Source: Melampsora larici-populina 98AG31 (taxonomy: Eukaryota; Basidiomycota; Pucciniomycetes; Pucciniales; Melampsoraceae). From it: a DNA stretch of 64,000 nt. The position numbers and the translations under genes are program-made. Below are positions 1-10,880 of the stretch, in pieces (position 1 is the first letter of the stretch; every line of letters starts with the position of its first letter). Location of the stretch: assembly GCF_000204055.1 (NCBI RefSeq), contig NW_006768797.1:319380-383379 (forward strand), read 5' to 3'. The notes under the pieces are model-generated. The model had not been told where the DNA came from, made no database searches, and was given only the letters and a program-made list of their open reading frames with translations.

Positions 1-1619
1 AGAGAATCACAGGTATTTGGCAAGAGGATAATATAGCTCACTTTAAAATTGGAGGACGAGATACCAACAACCTTGTTAGGCTTATCCGATAACTTGAGTG
101 CTGATAAAAATCGTGCACGGCGACAGGGTTGGTTGGATTGGGAATGCATATCAAAGAATTGCGGTGAAGAGGGATGGGTAAAGATAAGGAATTAAAGGTG
201 TATGTGGCTTTCGAAAGGGTAGTCACGAGAGGATAAGGATGTTTTTTAGAGAACTAGCGAGAAAGGTAAGTGTTAGATGTGTTTGTCAATGTTAGATTGG
301 ATGAAATGATATATCGATGGAATGATGATGAGAAATGGTTTGTGGTGAGCAAAAAGGTGAGTATTTATATTGAATTCCGTCTCACCAGATAATGCTAAGG
401 AGGTTCTCTGACTTCATACGCAAAGGAGCGCATGGATGAGTTTGGCATCAAATTCTTAGGCAGGCACCGAGTTCTATCTACTTTGTCCTGAATAATTTCC
501 TCGCCATCTTTTAGTTGAGAGCACGGGAAGGATCCCTTGAAAGGAAACTTGGAGTCACACTCAACAAGGGCAATAAGTATGGTGATTTTCGATTTTAGTC
601 AGTTCTTATTCGAGATCCAAACATATTCTATCCATCACATGTTTCCTCAAAGCGCCCAATATATTGTTACGTGGAAAGTTGTTACCCGAGTTTTGTAGAT
701 CAGGTCGCGAACATATCGACTGAATAGTAAGATGGCTGATGACCGTTTAGAAATATGTGAGAGTTGATAGAATACTGCACTAAATCTTGCAAGAGAATCA
801 ATCAGAGGCACTCACAAAATCAAACACGGATTATGACCAGGTTGAAGAAAGGAATCGGAGCGTACTGTCTTAATTTTGATGATCAAAAGATTTCAAGCCT
901 GATTATAATCTTGTAACACTGCCTCTTGTACCTGTGCGCATTGCGATTACCTTATTTCCCTCAATTCTTGAAATGAATAATTGATCCCACATGAATAACC
1001 GCTCCTCTTTGTCTGTGTGCAATGGAGCAGAGTTCACCAAAATGTATATTCATAAATGGACATGAAATCAAAACTGATTCAGGAAATGACTTCAAGACTA
1101 ATCCTTATTCTTTTGCTTGTGTTTTTGTCACTTGATCAGCTTACACTAGGTTCCATCACCCTTTCCACCAAGGGATGAGAGCAATTTTGGTTAAAGATAC
1201 TCTTGACTTTGTATTGCTAAACTTTCACCTTTTTGGATTTTCACTCCAAAGTTTCTGTGAAGTAAGTATGGAAACCTACTTGGTCAGGCCAAATCATTGT
1301 TTTTTTGTCATTTTTATGAGCTTGTGCCTTTCATCTTGAATTGGTCATACTGCTCACTATAAGTCTATATTGCTGTTAGGTTGTATTCCTTCAGTTAACC
1401 AAACCTATATTGTGGACTTGTATGAGCATTGAGAGGTTATAAGTAATGATCTGGTTGGAATGGTGAGAAAATATTTGATCTTGACAGAAAGTCAAAAGTT
1501 ATAATTGATCCAGTAAGCTTGGATGGATAGTTCAGCAATTTGTACATGCAAGATCACACTTCTCCTGATGTTAGAGTGGTCAGTCCAAGTGTGATATGAT
1601 TCAATTTCCAGTTCCAGAG
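1..1619. other. Unassigned sequence
   Basis: I see no convincing gene, repeat pair or RNA here. A short minus-strand open stretch at 38-226 ends with AAA followed by GTGAGC, which could be a splice donor of a host gene running off the window edge. Nothing in its translation is recognisable. Confidence 0.4.
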
Positions 1620-1624
1620 AGATG

Positions 1625-1767
1625 GTGCAGCGCAGTTTAGGTGCAAACTGCACTGTGCGGCCAAAAGTGGCAGTGGACACTGCGCTGCGCTGGTAAAACA
1701 CCGCAGTGGCCAGATTTTATGAAAACCCGTGCGCTGTGATACGCGCAGTGCAGCGCAGTGCAGGGAC
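1625..1767. repeat. GC-rich subterminal repeats of a hAT-like element
   Basis: Short GCAGCGCAG / GCAGTGCAG words recur in both orientations in an otherwise AT-rich setting. They lie just beyond the 3' end of the hAT transposase fragment at 1903-2214. Similar GC-rich subterminal blocks flank both complete hAT elements in this window, so this is probably the 3' subterminal region of the same kind of element. The exact terminus is not clear. Confidence 0.5.
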
Positions 1768-1902
1768 CCAAAAACTGTGCAAAAAATTTTTCACCAGCAG
1801 ACAAGTTCGAGTCTCAAGACACACCAGAAAGAGCGCACAACTCTGGGCAAATACAAATGAAATGAGAAGGCCAAATTTGAATGATATCTTATAAATAAAA
1901 AA

Positions 1903-2214
1903 TCATAAGAGAAAATACTCGATTGTAATTAAGTAATTGAAACTAGGCAGCTTTTTTTTTGCCAAACCAGCGACAAGCTGTTCGACAGCAGCCACCGCCT
2001 TCCCAAGCTCTCCATCGGGCACAAACTTCTGCTTCAACCATTGACAGACGCCAACAGCCCGTTCAATCGATCTTGATGTGAGGCCGCCCCGTCTATTTGA
2101 ACACACGATTGCTGCAGTTGAAAACGTCCTTTCAACTGCGCAAGAAGAGCCAACACAAGCTAGGAAGTCACGAGCCAACTTCGCGATTTTTGGAAATTGC
2201 CTTAGGCATGCAAA
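1903..2214 (-). pseudogene. hAT transposase fragment, C-terminal dimerisation exon
   Basis: The translation contains a run of the type ARDFL..VGSSCAVERTFSTAA..., which is the hAT-family dimerisation region. It matches the last exon of the two complete hAT transposases here (ARDFMSILATSCCVERTFSS in hAT-1). A likely splice acceptor (CTAAG) precedes the conserved part near 2180. No upstream transposase exons (BED finger, RNase H-like core) are visible, so this is a truncated or internally deleted copy and cannot encode an active transposase by itself. Confidence 0.75.
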
Positions 2215-2408
2215 ACGAAATATAAAAGTGAAGGAGAAAAGGAACAAGTATAAGTTGTGACAACTTTCAATTTTATAGAGAAGAGCCAACCCTGTGCCAG
2301 CAACGCACCGCACAACAGAAAGCGTGTTTTTTGGTGTGTTGCTCCGCAACACGCAACAAATATGGGACACAAAGTAGAAGCCGGGCATGTGCCCAGATTT
2401 TTTTGGCA

Positions 2409-2458
2409 GTAAATTTGAATTCTGGGCCCGGACTTTTGCCCAGAAAATCGAAATTTAC
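2409..2458. repeat. Imperfect inverted repeat (hairpin)
   Basis: GTAAATTTGAATTCTGGGC at 2409-2427 is followed by an imperfect reverse complement ending CGAAATTTAC at 2458. The arms are about 20 bp with a 10-base loop. It lies between the hAT remnant and the KDZ-associated gene; its function is unknown. Confidence 0.5.
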
Positions 2459-2723
2459 AGGTAGGCCGGAGGATCTGGGGAACCGCTGAAATGCCTCTGA
2501 GCCTCTGAGAATCCAGCGTAAGCCCATGACCTATGGGTTTACAGAGCGCCGGAAAACCAATTTACACAACCTTTTGTCTACCTAGGCTGGACCTAGCCTT
2601 TACTGATACCTAACGTCATACACAATTGGACCTTTTAATCCTACCGTTAAAAACTAGAGGCTTGCATGTGGTATCACTCTTTCAAACTAGTGACATCCGT
2701 GTCGTCCCCACTTCCCACACCCC

Positions 2724-4184
2724 ATGATCCATCCCTTATGTATGTGTGACGATTGCCAACACAACACTCTTCCTTTCACCACTTCAGCAATGCTCTTACG
2801 TGACTTCGTCCACCAAATGGACGCCAAAACACCTCAGTTATCAGCCACCCTCACTGTAAAGGATTTTGTACGCTTTGCTTCTCTCACTGCAAAAGTCCAA
2901 CAAGTTGCCGGGGAATCGTTACGCCCCACACCTGCTCAAACCACGGCGGTCATGCCATTTCTGATCTCTGCGCTTTTGACTCAAATACCTGAACACTTGA
3001 TGGGCGAATTATGGCGCCTAGCGTTTACTCACTTGCCCGGATGCGACATCGACACCTCTGCCGCTCTTCGACTGTGTGGCCTGTCACCCGATCTTACCAA
3101 CAAGCTGCCGGAACAATTCTTACGTGCACCTCTATTGATATGTATCTGCTGCCCGGAGGCTTCCGCCTTGCACATCCATTCGCGTCTGGATGGTTATCTC
3201 TACGATACCGACGGCACCCACGCCGTTCAGACAGTGATCCTGTGCTGCTCCAGTCAGATTGTCTCCATTAAATGACCCCCTCTTATACTATTTGACTTTC
3301 AACTGACATCTTTGAACAGACCCAACGTGTGGGACCTTCTACAGGCCCAGCTATTACACCAAAGATGGTTTCCAAATCTATTACTCGCAGGCAATGGGAC
3401 GCGAACCCAATTATCTGCATATCCACTGTCATTTCTATATGACCTGCCGTTTGGCTTACATGTTCCAAGTTATCCAGATGCTAGCGCAGTGAGCCCTTGA
3501 TAATTCATTTCTTCTTTATATCTTTCAACTTCAGTCCCTGATGCAATGTTTGTTGCAGTGTATCCCACTTCAATCTGGTCAATTGGTACAACCAGATATT
3601 CGTAGAGGACACCCCCATAGCACATTTTGACCCCAACCAAAAGTTCACCCCGTCCATGTCAGAGGAGGTGTGCCGTGATGGACTCATTATTCATTCGTTG
3701 ATGAACCACGCCAACCGCCGAGGAATTCACCAGGCTGTCACTTCAACTGGGAATGACTCGATCCGTTTTGATTCCGCAATACAAGACCACCTGGGGAGGT
3801 TATCAGCTGAAGGAACACTGTATTGTGACCACTTCTGTTCCAGCTGTGTCCGGATTACTTCACAAACCGATCCAGAGACCGGAGAAACCTTTTATAAATG
3901 TAAGTCATGCCATATTCGACGTCTCTAGACTTGACAATTGGCCGGCCTTAGCCTGACTTACATCATTCCAGCAATCCGCGCCGTCGTGACCGATGGTCTC
4001 ACCATCGGGCACTACTGGTGCAGTGCCTCATCTGAGCAATTACAAGACATTGCAAAACGTTTCGGTCTGCCCGCACCTGAAGGACCTTGTACAAACCATC
4101 TCAACTCGATCAATGATTGATACTGTCCGGATCACTTCCTCATCCTCGGTGGGAAATGCCGTGCTCAGCCTTGTCCTAAAGCGG
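2724..4184 (+). pseudogene. KDZ-transposon-associated CxC5/CxC6 cysteine-cluster protein, truncated
   Basis: The spliced reading contains the pattern of CxC5/CxC6 proteins encoded next to Kyakuja-Dileera-Zisupton (KDZ) transposases in basidiomycetes. There is a hydrophobic N-terminal part (2724-3270), then an exon near 3320-3488 with C..CG.FYRPSYYTKDGFQIYY and an H.H.H.Y stretch. A third exon (about 3550-3900) has a CDHFCSSCVRI cysteine pair. A fourth (3972-4184) has HYWC, CTNH, YCPDHF and CRAQPCP. Introns are visible at about 3489-3531 and 3901-3971. An in-frame TGA occurs at 4119-4121, where the family context expects a residue before YCPDHF; CGA to TGA is the simplest explanation. The gene stops at the Gypsy-1 LTR at 4185 and the continuation is not in the window. 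No KDZ transposase is visible. Confidence 0.65.
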
Positions 4185-5076
4185 TGTAGTATTTAAAGCT
4201 CAACAAGAGCTTTACAACACCTAAGAAGGGATAATCTACTACGTGTAATATAGTAGAAGTTGCCTAAAGACTGCCTTCTTCAAAGAAACCAGCACAAGGG
4301 CACTTGCTGACCACTTTGTGATAACAGAGAAATAGATAAGGCACCAGAGAAATAAAGCAATACTGTTGTTAAGTATTATTCCCAGATTTTAAGCGCAAAA
4401 AGTCACACACTATGTTTATTACTAGCAATACTGTTGTAAGTATTATTCCCAATTAGACTTGTAGTCTTTAACACACGTAAATAAATTTCTCCTTGCTTTG
4501 AAGGGGCGGATTTAAGTGATCTTAGTACAAATATAGTAAATAAATGATGATTTATAACACTACAACAAAGGTATAAGATGCAGAAAAGGGAGCTACAATC
4601 TTAAAATCATCAAGGAGTACTTATATCCCCATGTAACAATCTTTACAACAGTCAACAGCCTAAAAAACCAGTCAAATCCGCCTAAATAACCCTAAAAACC
4701 ATGTAATGACGCAATGTAATGATCTTGTTACTAATGTATGATGTAATTTTCACAGCCAAAAGTGATCAATGACGCAATGATGTAATGTACAGCACTTCTT
4801 ATGATGATTACAGGTGATTTTTTCCTTGTAAACTAGCTGAAACCCAATTTTTGAGATTACAAATTTTTTCAGATGTGCTCCAATTTTTGATTACTAAAGT
4901 GCATCTTGTAGCCCACGTGTTACTGATCATTTCTGACACCTATAAGACCTACTTCTGATGAGTGATGAGTAAGATATTGAGTTGTGAAGTTAAGGTTTTT
5001 TGGTGTTACATGTGACTTGTGACTGTAAATTCGAGATGATTAATTTTTTGCTTAATATCATAAATAGATCACCACA
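4185..5076 (-). repeat. Gypsy-1 3' LTR (shortened)
   Basis: It is near-identical to the LTR at 17922-19540, reads TGTAG...CCACA on the plus strand, and is 892 bp against 1619 bp for its partner. About 720 bp present in the partner (roughly 18776-19497) are missing here. The gap is bounded by AGAT at both edges, which suggests a microhomology deletion. A polypurine tract adjoins its inner edge. Confidence 0.85.
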
Positions 5077-5092
5077 TCCTCCTCTTCTTCCC
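5077..5092 (-). other. Gypsy-1 polypurine tract
   Basis: Minus-strand GGGAAGAAGAGGAGGA directly abuts the first base of the 3' LTR (TGTGG in element orientation). This is the expected priming site for plus-strand DNA synthesis and fixes the LTR boundary. Confidence 0.85.
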
Positions 5093-5475
5093 AAACTGCC
5101 CCCAGTTTACCAATCAATAAAATAAATCATCTACTCAATAAATTCGAATTTTTCCTCAAATCTTTAAATATCCTTCTTAATTATAAATATGGTTATCACT
5201 ACACCTCCATCTGTTGGTTCACCTTGTGTTCAATGCCGCATGGTTCACTCTTCCTGCTTATATCAAATAAATTCTGCGTGTCAAAGATGCCATAACCTTG
5301 GTATAATATGCTGTAAGTCTTTTCTTTCATTTCTTCTATTATAATAATCTTCAATGTTTTTATTTATATTAATTAATTTTATTCCTTTTATACTTTCTTT
5401 TATAATTTTTCTTTTAATTCTAGCCTATCCAGCAGCGCCTTCTACCAATATTTCACCTGTACCTGGTTCTCCTAC

Positions 5476-8400
5476 CAACACCTAAGACGCTCAGCTTCGC
5501 CTCGCTTTCAGGGCAAAATTTTGCAGCGCGGCGAAAAATCGCTACATGTAGCTCACACAGCGCACCGCTTCTGAAACTGAAGCGCTACACAAGCAAGGCA
5601 GCGCGGCGGCTTTTTGAGTCGCTCGCGCTCCGCTTTGTCTATTTCTGAGCCGAGGCAGCGGCGCGGGACGATGTATCTATTCACAATTTTTTAATTTTTT
5701 TCATTGAATATACACAAGAAAAAAAGGTTATTTACAAGAAAAAACACAAAATTCAAACACATACTAAACAAACAGCATAAAGAGTGACTTGAAAGGTTAT
5801 TAGATTAGAAAGTTGATAAGATAGGAGAGTAAAGAAAAGTAAAAATAGCTGTGAGGAGTGACTTTAAAAAAGTTAATAAGATGAGAGGAAATTAGGGAAA
5901 ATAGGAAAACTTCACCGGGATCAACATGTATATTGACACCATTATAAACTATCAAATAAACCGAATCAAGGTAATTGAGGAGGAAATGAACGAGCGACAA
6001 AACAAGATAAGAGAAAACAAACATGAGACAAGAGAAGCAGATAGAATGATTCACACGTGGATGGAGTTGCTTGAAGGATAATCGAATCAATCAATGACAA
6101 TGATGTGTTTTTTCTTCTTTGCGTGTTTTTCAAAGGAGGAAAGGTAACCAAGAGCTTCAGAGAACTGGTCATTTGTTGTGATACCACCTCTCAACCATTC
6201 CCGCGTTCCTACAGACCGTGAGATTGTCTTTGGTTTCAAAGAACCTCGTCCTGGGACGGCGATATCAGCCGCCGAGGAGAATGTTCGTTCCACGCAACAC
6301 GATGTAGCCAAAATCGACATGAAGTCGCGTGCCAATACAGCAAGCACCTGGAACTTTGATTCGTTTACCTATGTGAGACCAAAGATAAAGAAACAATACA
6401 TTAGTCCAGAGGTTGGTGAGTGAAAGAAAGGTAATAAGCTTACTTTCCACCACCCCAATTGTGTTTGGCCAGGCATGATCAGCTCATTACCCTGCAAGTA
6501 CATCTCAAGTTCCGAGGCACGAATGGAATCAGGTGTTTGAAGGATAGCAGATGAGGTGAAGACATCGTATTGATCAAAGACCTCCTGTGAGGTAGAGGAA
6601 ACCGGAGAAGGGGAAGAGGCGGGAGTAGCTGGCCAGCTGTCCAAAGCCGAATTGAAGTGCTCTTCGATAAGTTCCTTAGCTTGTGAGGCGTGTTGTGGGT
6701 AATGCAGATCAAAGAATTTTAGACAGTACTTGGGGTTGAGGACAGTTGCCAGGATGATCACATCAGCATTGGCGGCTTCAGACTGGTATTGGGTGAGCTG
6801 AAGTAACATTGAGTCAATCATTGTGTGGAGCGTAGGAAAGTCGGTGTTGTTCTTTATCTCCAAAAGGTTCTCGGACACTCGCAGATACTCCGCCAGGAGC
6901 ATTGATCCTGAGGCAATGTTGCCCTCCAAACGTTTAGTCGAGGCACAAAAGATCTGGGAAACAAAGATATCAGAAACATGGAACAGAGAAGGCAAGGAGT
7001 ATGTAATGAAAGAGAGGGAGATACTTACTTCTAAAATCTTACATAAAGAGTCAACCGTGTCCCATTCATCCATTGACATCATGATGCCTTCATAGTATTG
7101 AGTTTTCCGATCACCTATAAGAATAGAATCCACCACCTGGTAATCATTGTAGGTCAGTTACCGTTTCTTTTGCAAAGTAAATCACATCAACTTACATCAC
7201 GCGCAGCTACAAGGTGCGAGTACATAGCTAAATCTATGTTCCACCGCACTCCCCAACCAGCAATAGGTCCAGGGCCATGGTAGCCCATCTGTTCAGCTCT
7301 ACCTTTGAATTCTCCTCGCCTGGCGTTGCTCCGGGTGAGCAATGCGTTGAAATGTTTTAACTGTAAAAAGATATTTAACAAGTTAGTTCAAGATCAAAAG
7401 ACAAAGCAGATAAAGGAGAGAGTACTTACTTTCATTGCGCCTTTGACTACAATACAACCATCCTTTGGGATGTCATCATATGTAAGGTCATCGTCCTCAT
7501 CGTCAGAACCAGGATTGAGTGAGGCAAAATGACTGCGAGCATTGACAACATCATCCTCATCATCAGAGCAATTGTAGTTGATTGCATCGTCAATGAGATC
7601 ATCGTTCAATACAACCGTAGGAACTGGTACAGAGAAATTGGGAGGAGTGGTGGGCTTGACGTGACCGGCAGCTAACCCGATTACCTTAAGGCCTTTCTTG
7701 ACTATCAATCCGAGCTTGTGGGCATAGCAGCGTACGTGGTTTTTTGAAGAGTCCCAATCGATTGGATCATTGCTTTCGGAGAACATAACCTCCATCTCCC
7801 GTGCCATGGTGTTGTTTGAAGAACCAGAGTCCTTTGTTTGACCTAACATGTAAGCAAACCGAAAAAATTGAGACAAGGTTAGTGAGACGTTAAAGAAAAG
7901 AAAGAAGACATATATTACAACTTATCTTTTTGTGGAGTCCATGCGCTATGAGGAAACACGCCACTGGTTGCGCTAATAAATACCCGAACTTGTTCCATGC
8001 TACCAGCTTCAAGCTAAGATGGATCGACCGATAGTTCCATTGGTCATCGATGAAGTTTGCTGAGACGCCTATGAAGGCATACCTGTTACCTTTGGTGGTC
8101 CACACGTCGTGGACCAATGAGAACTTGCCGGTGTTTTCCTGAAACAGAACCAATGCGTTGTTAGTTTATGTTTAATCGATGATAGCAAGTTGAAAGAGAG
8201 ATAGACTTACAGATACTAAGGCTATCGCAGCCGTGCTCAAGCTGAGATACAAGTCTTTGGCCACACCAGCGGCCCAAGTTGGAGTCCTCAGTTCGGCACG
8301 TCGATCGGCGAGTTTGAAAGCCGCACGAAGAGGAACATCATAGAAACGGTTAAATGGAAGGGCGTGCTTCATAATCCACATCACCAATACGGTGTTGCAT

Positions 8401-10091
8401 AAGTCGACACTGAAGGTTGATGACGAGAGAAACGAGTCGAGTGACATTTGACCATTCATTTCGTTTGAAGAGGCAGCAGCTGCTTGCTCTTGAGCCCAGG
8501 TGAGAGGGAGTACACATCCTGCCCTGATGGCACGAGCTCTTTGAGGGCAAGAGGCTCGTCCTTTACCACCATCACGATGTGCATAGATATTGTAGAATGT
8601 ACAAAAACCACGAGCGAAGACACCGTGACACCAACGGCACTTGTAGCCTCGTGGATCGTCTCCTGTCTAGAAAAGGAATAGATTGAGACAAAAAATGAAA
8701 AGAAATGAAAAACGAAGATAAACAAAATGAATCAACTTGATGATGATCTGGTTGAAGCCGAGAATAAAAAGACATACCTCTTTTTTGATATGAACAGGAG
8801 GATAGAAGTACTCCAAGAAGGTGGCAAGACGACCTGGACTGCGCATCACTCCTTCGGTTTCAACGACTTCGATATCGGAGTCCTGGTTGACGTCGATACA
8901 ATCTGGTATCCCAACCTAAGTCATCAAAGCAAAAAGTGAAAGGAAAGAAGATGAAATGATGGTTAATGATCTATGTAAATGATCATGCTAGGTTTAACAA
9001 GGAAAACTTACAGGTACAGCGGCTTTTTTGAGCTTCTTGACTGGTGCGCGAGGTAAGGTTTCGGAGGCACCAGAGCCTCTTGGACGGCCCTTGGCCTTTG
9101 AACGAGCCTTGGATTTCACAGCTTGGATCTTCTTTTTTTTCTTCTTCGATAGCACCTGGAGAAAGTCTTCGGCTTGGGTAACTTCCACAACTAATTCGGA
9201 GTCGGGAAGAGCTGAGTTGGGATCATAAGGGGGATCAGAATCCAAATTGGGTAAGTCGCTTTCACTTGAAGGTCGATGAACCGAGATTCTCGAGTCAGGT
9301 GACTGAATAACAAAGCCTGGTTTAGGACCGGTTGGGCTTTGTGGACGAAGACTAGGACCAGTAAGCGAAGCAGGAAGGGCAAGACTAGACGATTGGGACA
9401 TAGTGAATATGAATTTTTAATAAAAATCAGTTAATCGAACAAAGAATCAGAATACAAAATTTGAGAAGGTAAGAAGGTAAGATGACAAGGTTATCAGGTT
9501 CAAATATATTGGTGAATATATTTGTTGAAGATTCTGCCAAGGGAAAAAGAGGACGAAAGGGTGAAGAGCTCACCTTATATACATGTGAACAGGGTATGAT
9601 AGGACCACGAGGAAAGAGGGTGATTGCGTCAGTTTGGTCTTTGGAGATGAAGGAGCAAAGCTAAATCAAGGAGGGCATTGACATATCAAAGAACCGATGA
9701 GATTATCGAGCTTGGTTGACTGGGAATAATGGGGTGTTTGTTGAGTATTGGGGTGAAGTCGTATCAATATTGACATTTCCAGAGCTTGGCGAGGATGTTT
9801 GGTAGACGTGCAAGCCATCCGAGATGATGGTTGGGGTGAAAAGCAGCCTGAATCTTGATGTGAGGCTTTGGACCCTGCATAGATCGCTGCATACCGCTCT
9901 ATGCAGGGCCTGCGGGGCGGAACTTTATGGCGCCTCGCTAGATCCGCGATTCGCTTTGGAATGAGGCTGAGAGTTGCAGCGCTAGCGGATCGGGTAAACT
10001 GGCTACCCCGGAAAAAGTCGAGCGGTGGCGGGGCGGTCCGCTCCGCTGCCGCTCCGCCACCGCTTTTTGCAGCTGAGCTCTTCAGGTGTTG
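5476..10091 (-). mobile_element. hAT-1: complete hAT DNA transposon
   Basis: The ends begin CAACACCT and close with the inverted AGGTGTTG, and both continue into a GCTCAGC word. The element is flanked by the 7-bp direct repeat CTCCTAC (5469-5475 and 10092-10098). It encodes one intron-rich hAT transposase. About 600 bp of GC-rich subterminal sequence lies on each side, with the most GC-rich parts at 5500-5650 and 9900-10080. It interrupts the antisense gene of Gypsy-1, so it inserted after Gypsy-1. Confidence 0.88.
6087..9401 (-). CDS. hAT-1 transposase, nine exons, apparently intact
   Basis: Cut-and-paste transposase of the hAT superfamily. Exons on the minus strand: 9401-9012, 8915-8778, 8666-8211, 8138-7922, 7842-7430, 7360-7196, 7136-7029, 6953-6444 and 6368-6087. 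They total 2679 nt (892 codons plus stop) with consistent phases and GT..AG introns. Order of parts: a Ser/Pro-rich N-terminus with a Lys-rich patch; a BED-like zinc finger (YKCRWC ... H, residues about 180-220); an RNase H-like core beginning around VHDVWTTKGNRYAFIG; an acidic low-complexity insert; and the C-terminal dimerisation region (TSCCVERTFSSAADIAVPG). All introns correspond in position and phase to those of hAT-2, so the family was intron-bearing before the copies diverged. The exon joins are my reading of splice signals and need transcript support. Confidence 0.82.
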
Positions 10092-10098
10092 CTCCTAC

Positions 10099-10880
10099 TT
10101 ATAATTTTCCACCTCCAAACACGCCTAATACACCTATCAGAGTCAATTTCTTAAATCCTTATAATATTAATCAACACAATACACCTTCAGCTCCTGATTC
10201 TCCAAACCCTTCAATAACTTCATCAATTGAAACCAATTTTACTACTTCTGACCCCTTTTTCGAAAAATTATATGAACATAACTTAGCTTGGAAACTTGAC
10301 TATATTACTTATCAAAATTGGCATTCTTGGAGGATCTTGGATGATACTATAAGACAGTTTAAAGAAGCTGGATATGAAGTACCCAACATTACTAATAATC
10401 ATTATCATCTTTTGCGTGCCCATTCTATTGCTGAATATGTTTCCAGAAAGGGTGAGGATGAAAATTTAACTGTATCCACCTTTATTCCATTTATTAATCA
10501 TGCTGAGCGTGCAAATGCTGCTTTATTATCCCCTTATAATACTCCTTCTACTAATCCTCCTAATACTGAACTTCCAATAGTTAATAATGATCCACCCGTA
10601 ATTCCTTCTGTTAATTCCCCATATACTGATTATAATTATTCTGAATATACTCCTACCATTTATGAACTTCCCAGTTGGCTTGATCCACGCCTTTACCCAT
10701 CTTCTCCTTCTTAATATTACTATTCTTTATTAAATGTACATTGATAACTAGTGAAACATATCCATTATTCTTAATCTTTATTATATTTTTAAACTCTTTT
10801 CTTTTTATTCTTTTAATCTTTATATATATATATTTATATTTAGTTATTTGAAATTAATATTATTATTTGCTTTTAAGTAA
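10099..10880. other. Tail of the antisense gene and AT-rich convergent spacer
   Basis: The plus-strand antisense frame ends at 10714. The remaining 166 bases up to the pol stop are extremely AT-rich, with TATATATATA near 10820-10840. No other feature is seen. The spacer separates two convergent transcripts within the retrotransposon and may carry both 3' ends. Confidence 0.5.

Larger units (their letters stand above)
5189..10714 (+). pseudogene. Antisense Zn2Cys6 gene inside Gypsy-1, split by hAT-1
   Basis: Exon 1 (5189-5312) starts with ATG and encodes six cysteines spaced C-x2-C-x6-C-x7-C-x2-C-x6-C, the spacing of the fungal Gal4-type Zn2Cys6 binuclear cluster. Intron 5313-5423 has GTAAGT and a TTCTAG acceptor. 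Exon 2 begins at 5424 and is cut at 5475 by hAT-1. It resumes at 10099 after the duplicated target site and runs to a TAA at 10714. With intron, transposon and one TSD removed, the three pieces total 792 nt, an uninterrupted frame of 263 codons. The C-terminal part is Asn/Pro-rich with a helical-looking central stretch; I recognise no second domain. It converges on pol (stop at 10881) and starts about 110 bp inside the 3' LTR, so antisense LTR sequence could act as promoter. A DNA-binding role is inferred from cysteine spacing only. Confidence 0.62.

Noticed and set aside
38..226. A minus-strand frame at the window edge ending at a possible GTGAGC donor
   Set aside because: Too short and featureless to claim as an exon without the neighbouring sequence.
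10025..10091. An ATG at 10025 that could start the antisense frame
   Set aside because: These bases belong to the end of hAT-1. The real exon resumes at 10099, and the original start is at 5189.
5476..10091. An 8-bp target duplication for hAT-1 and hAT-2
   Set aside because: Bases on both sides of the shared 7-mer differ in both insertions, so only 7 bp can be supported.
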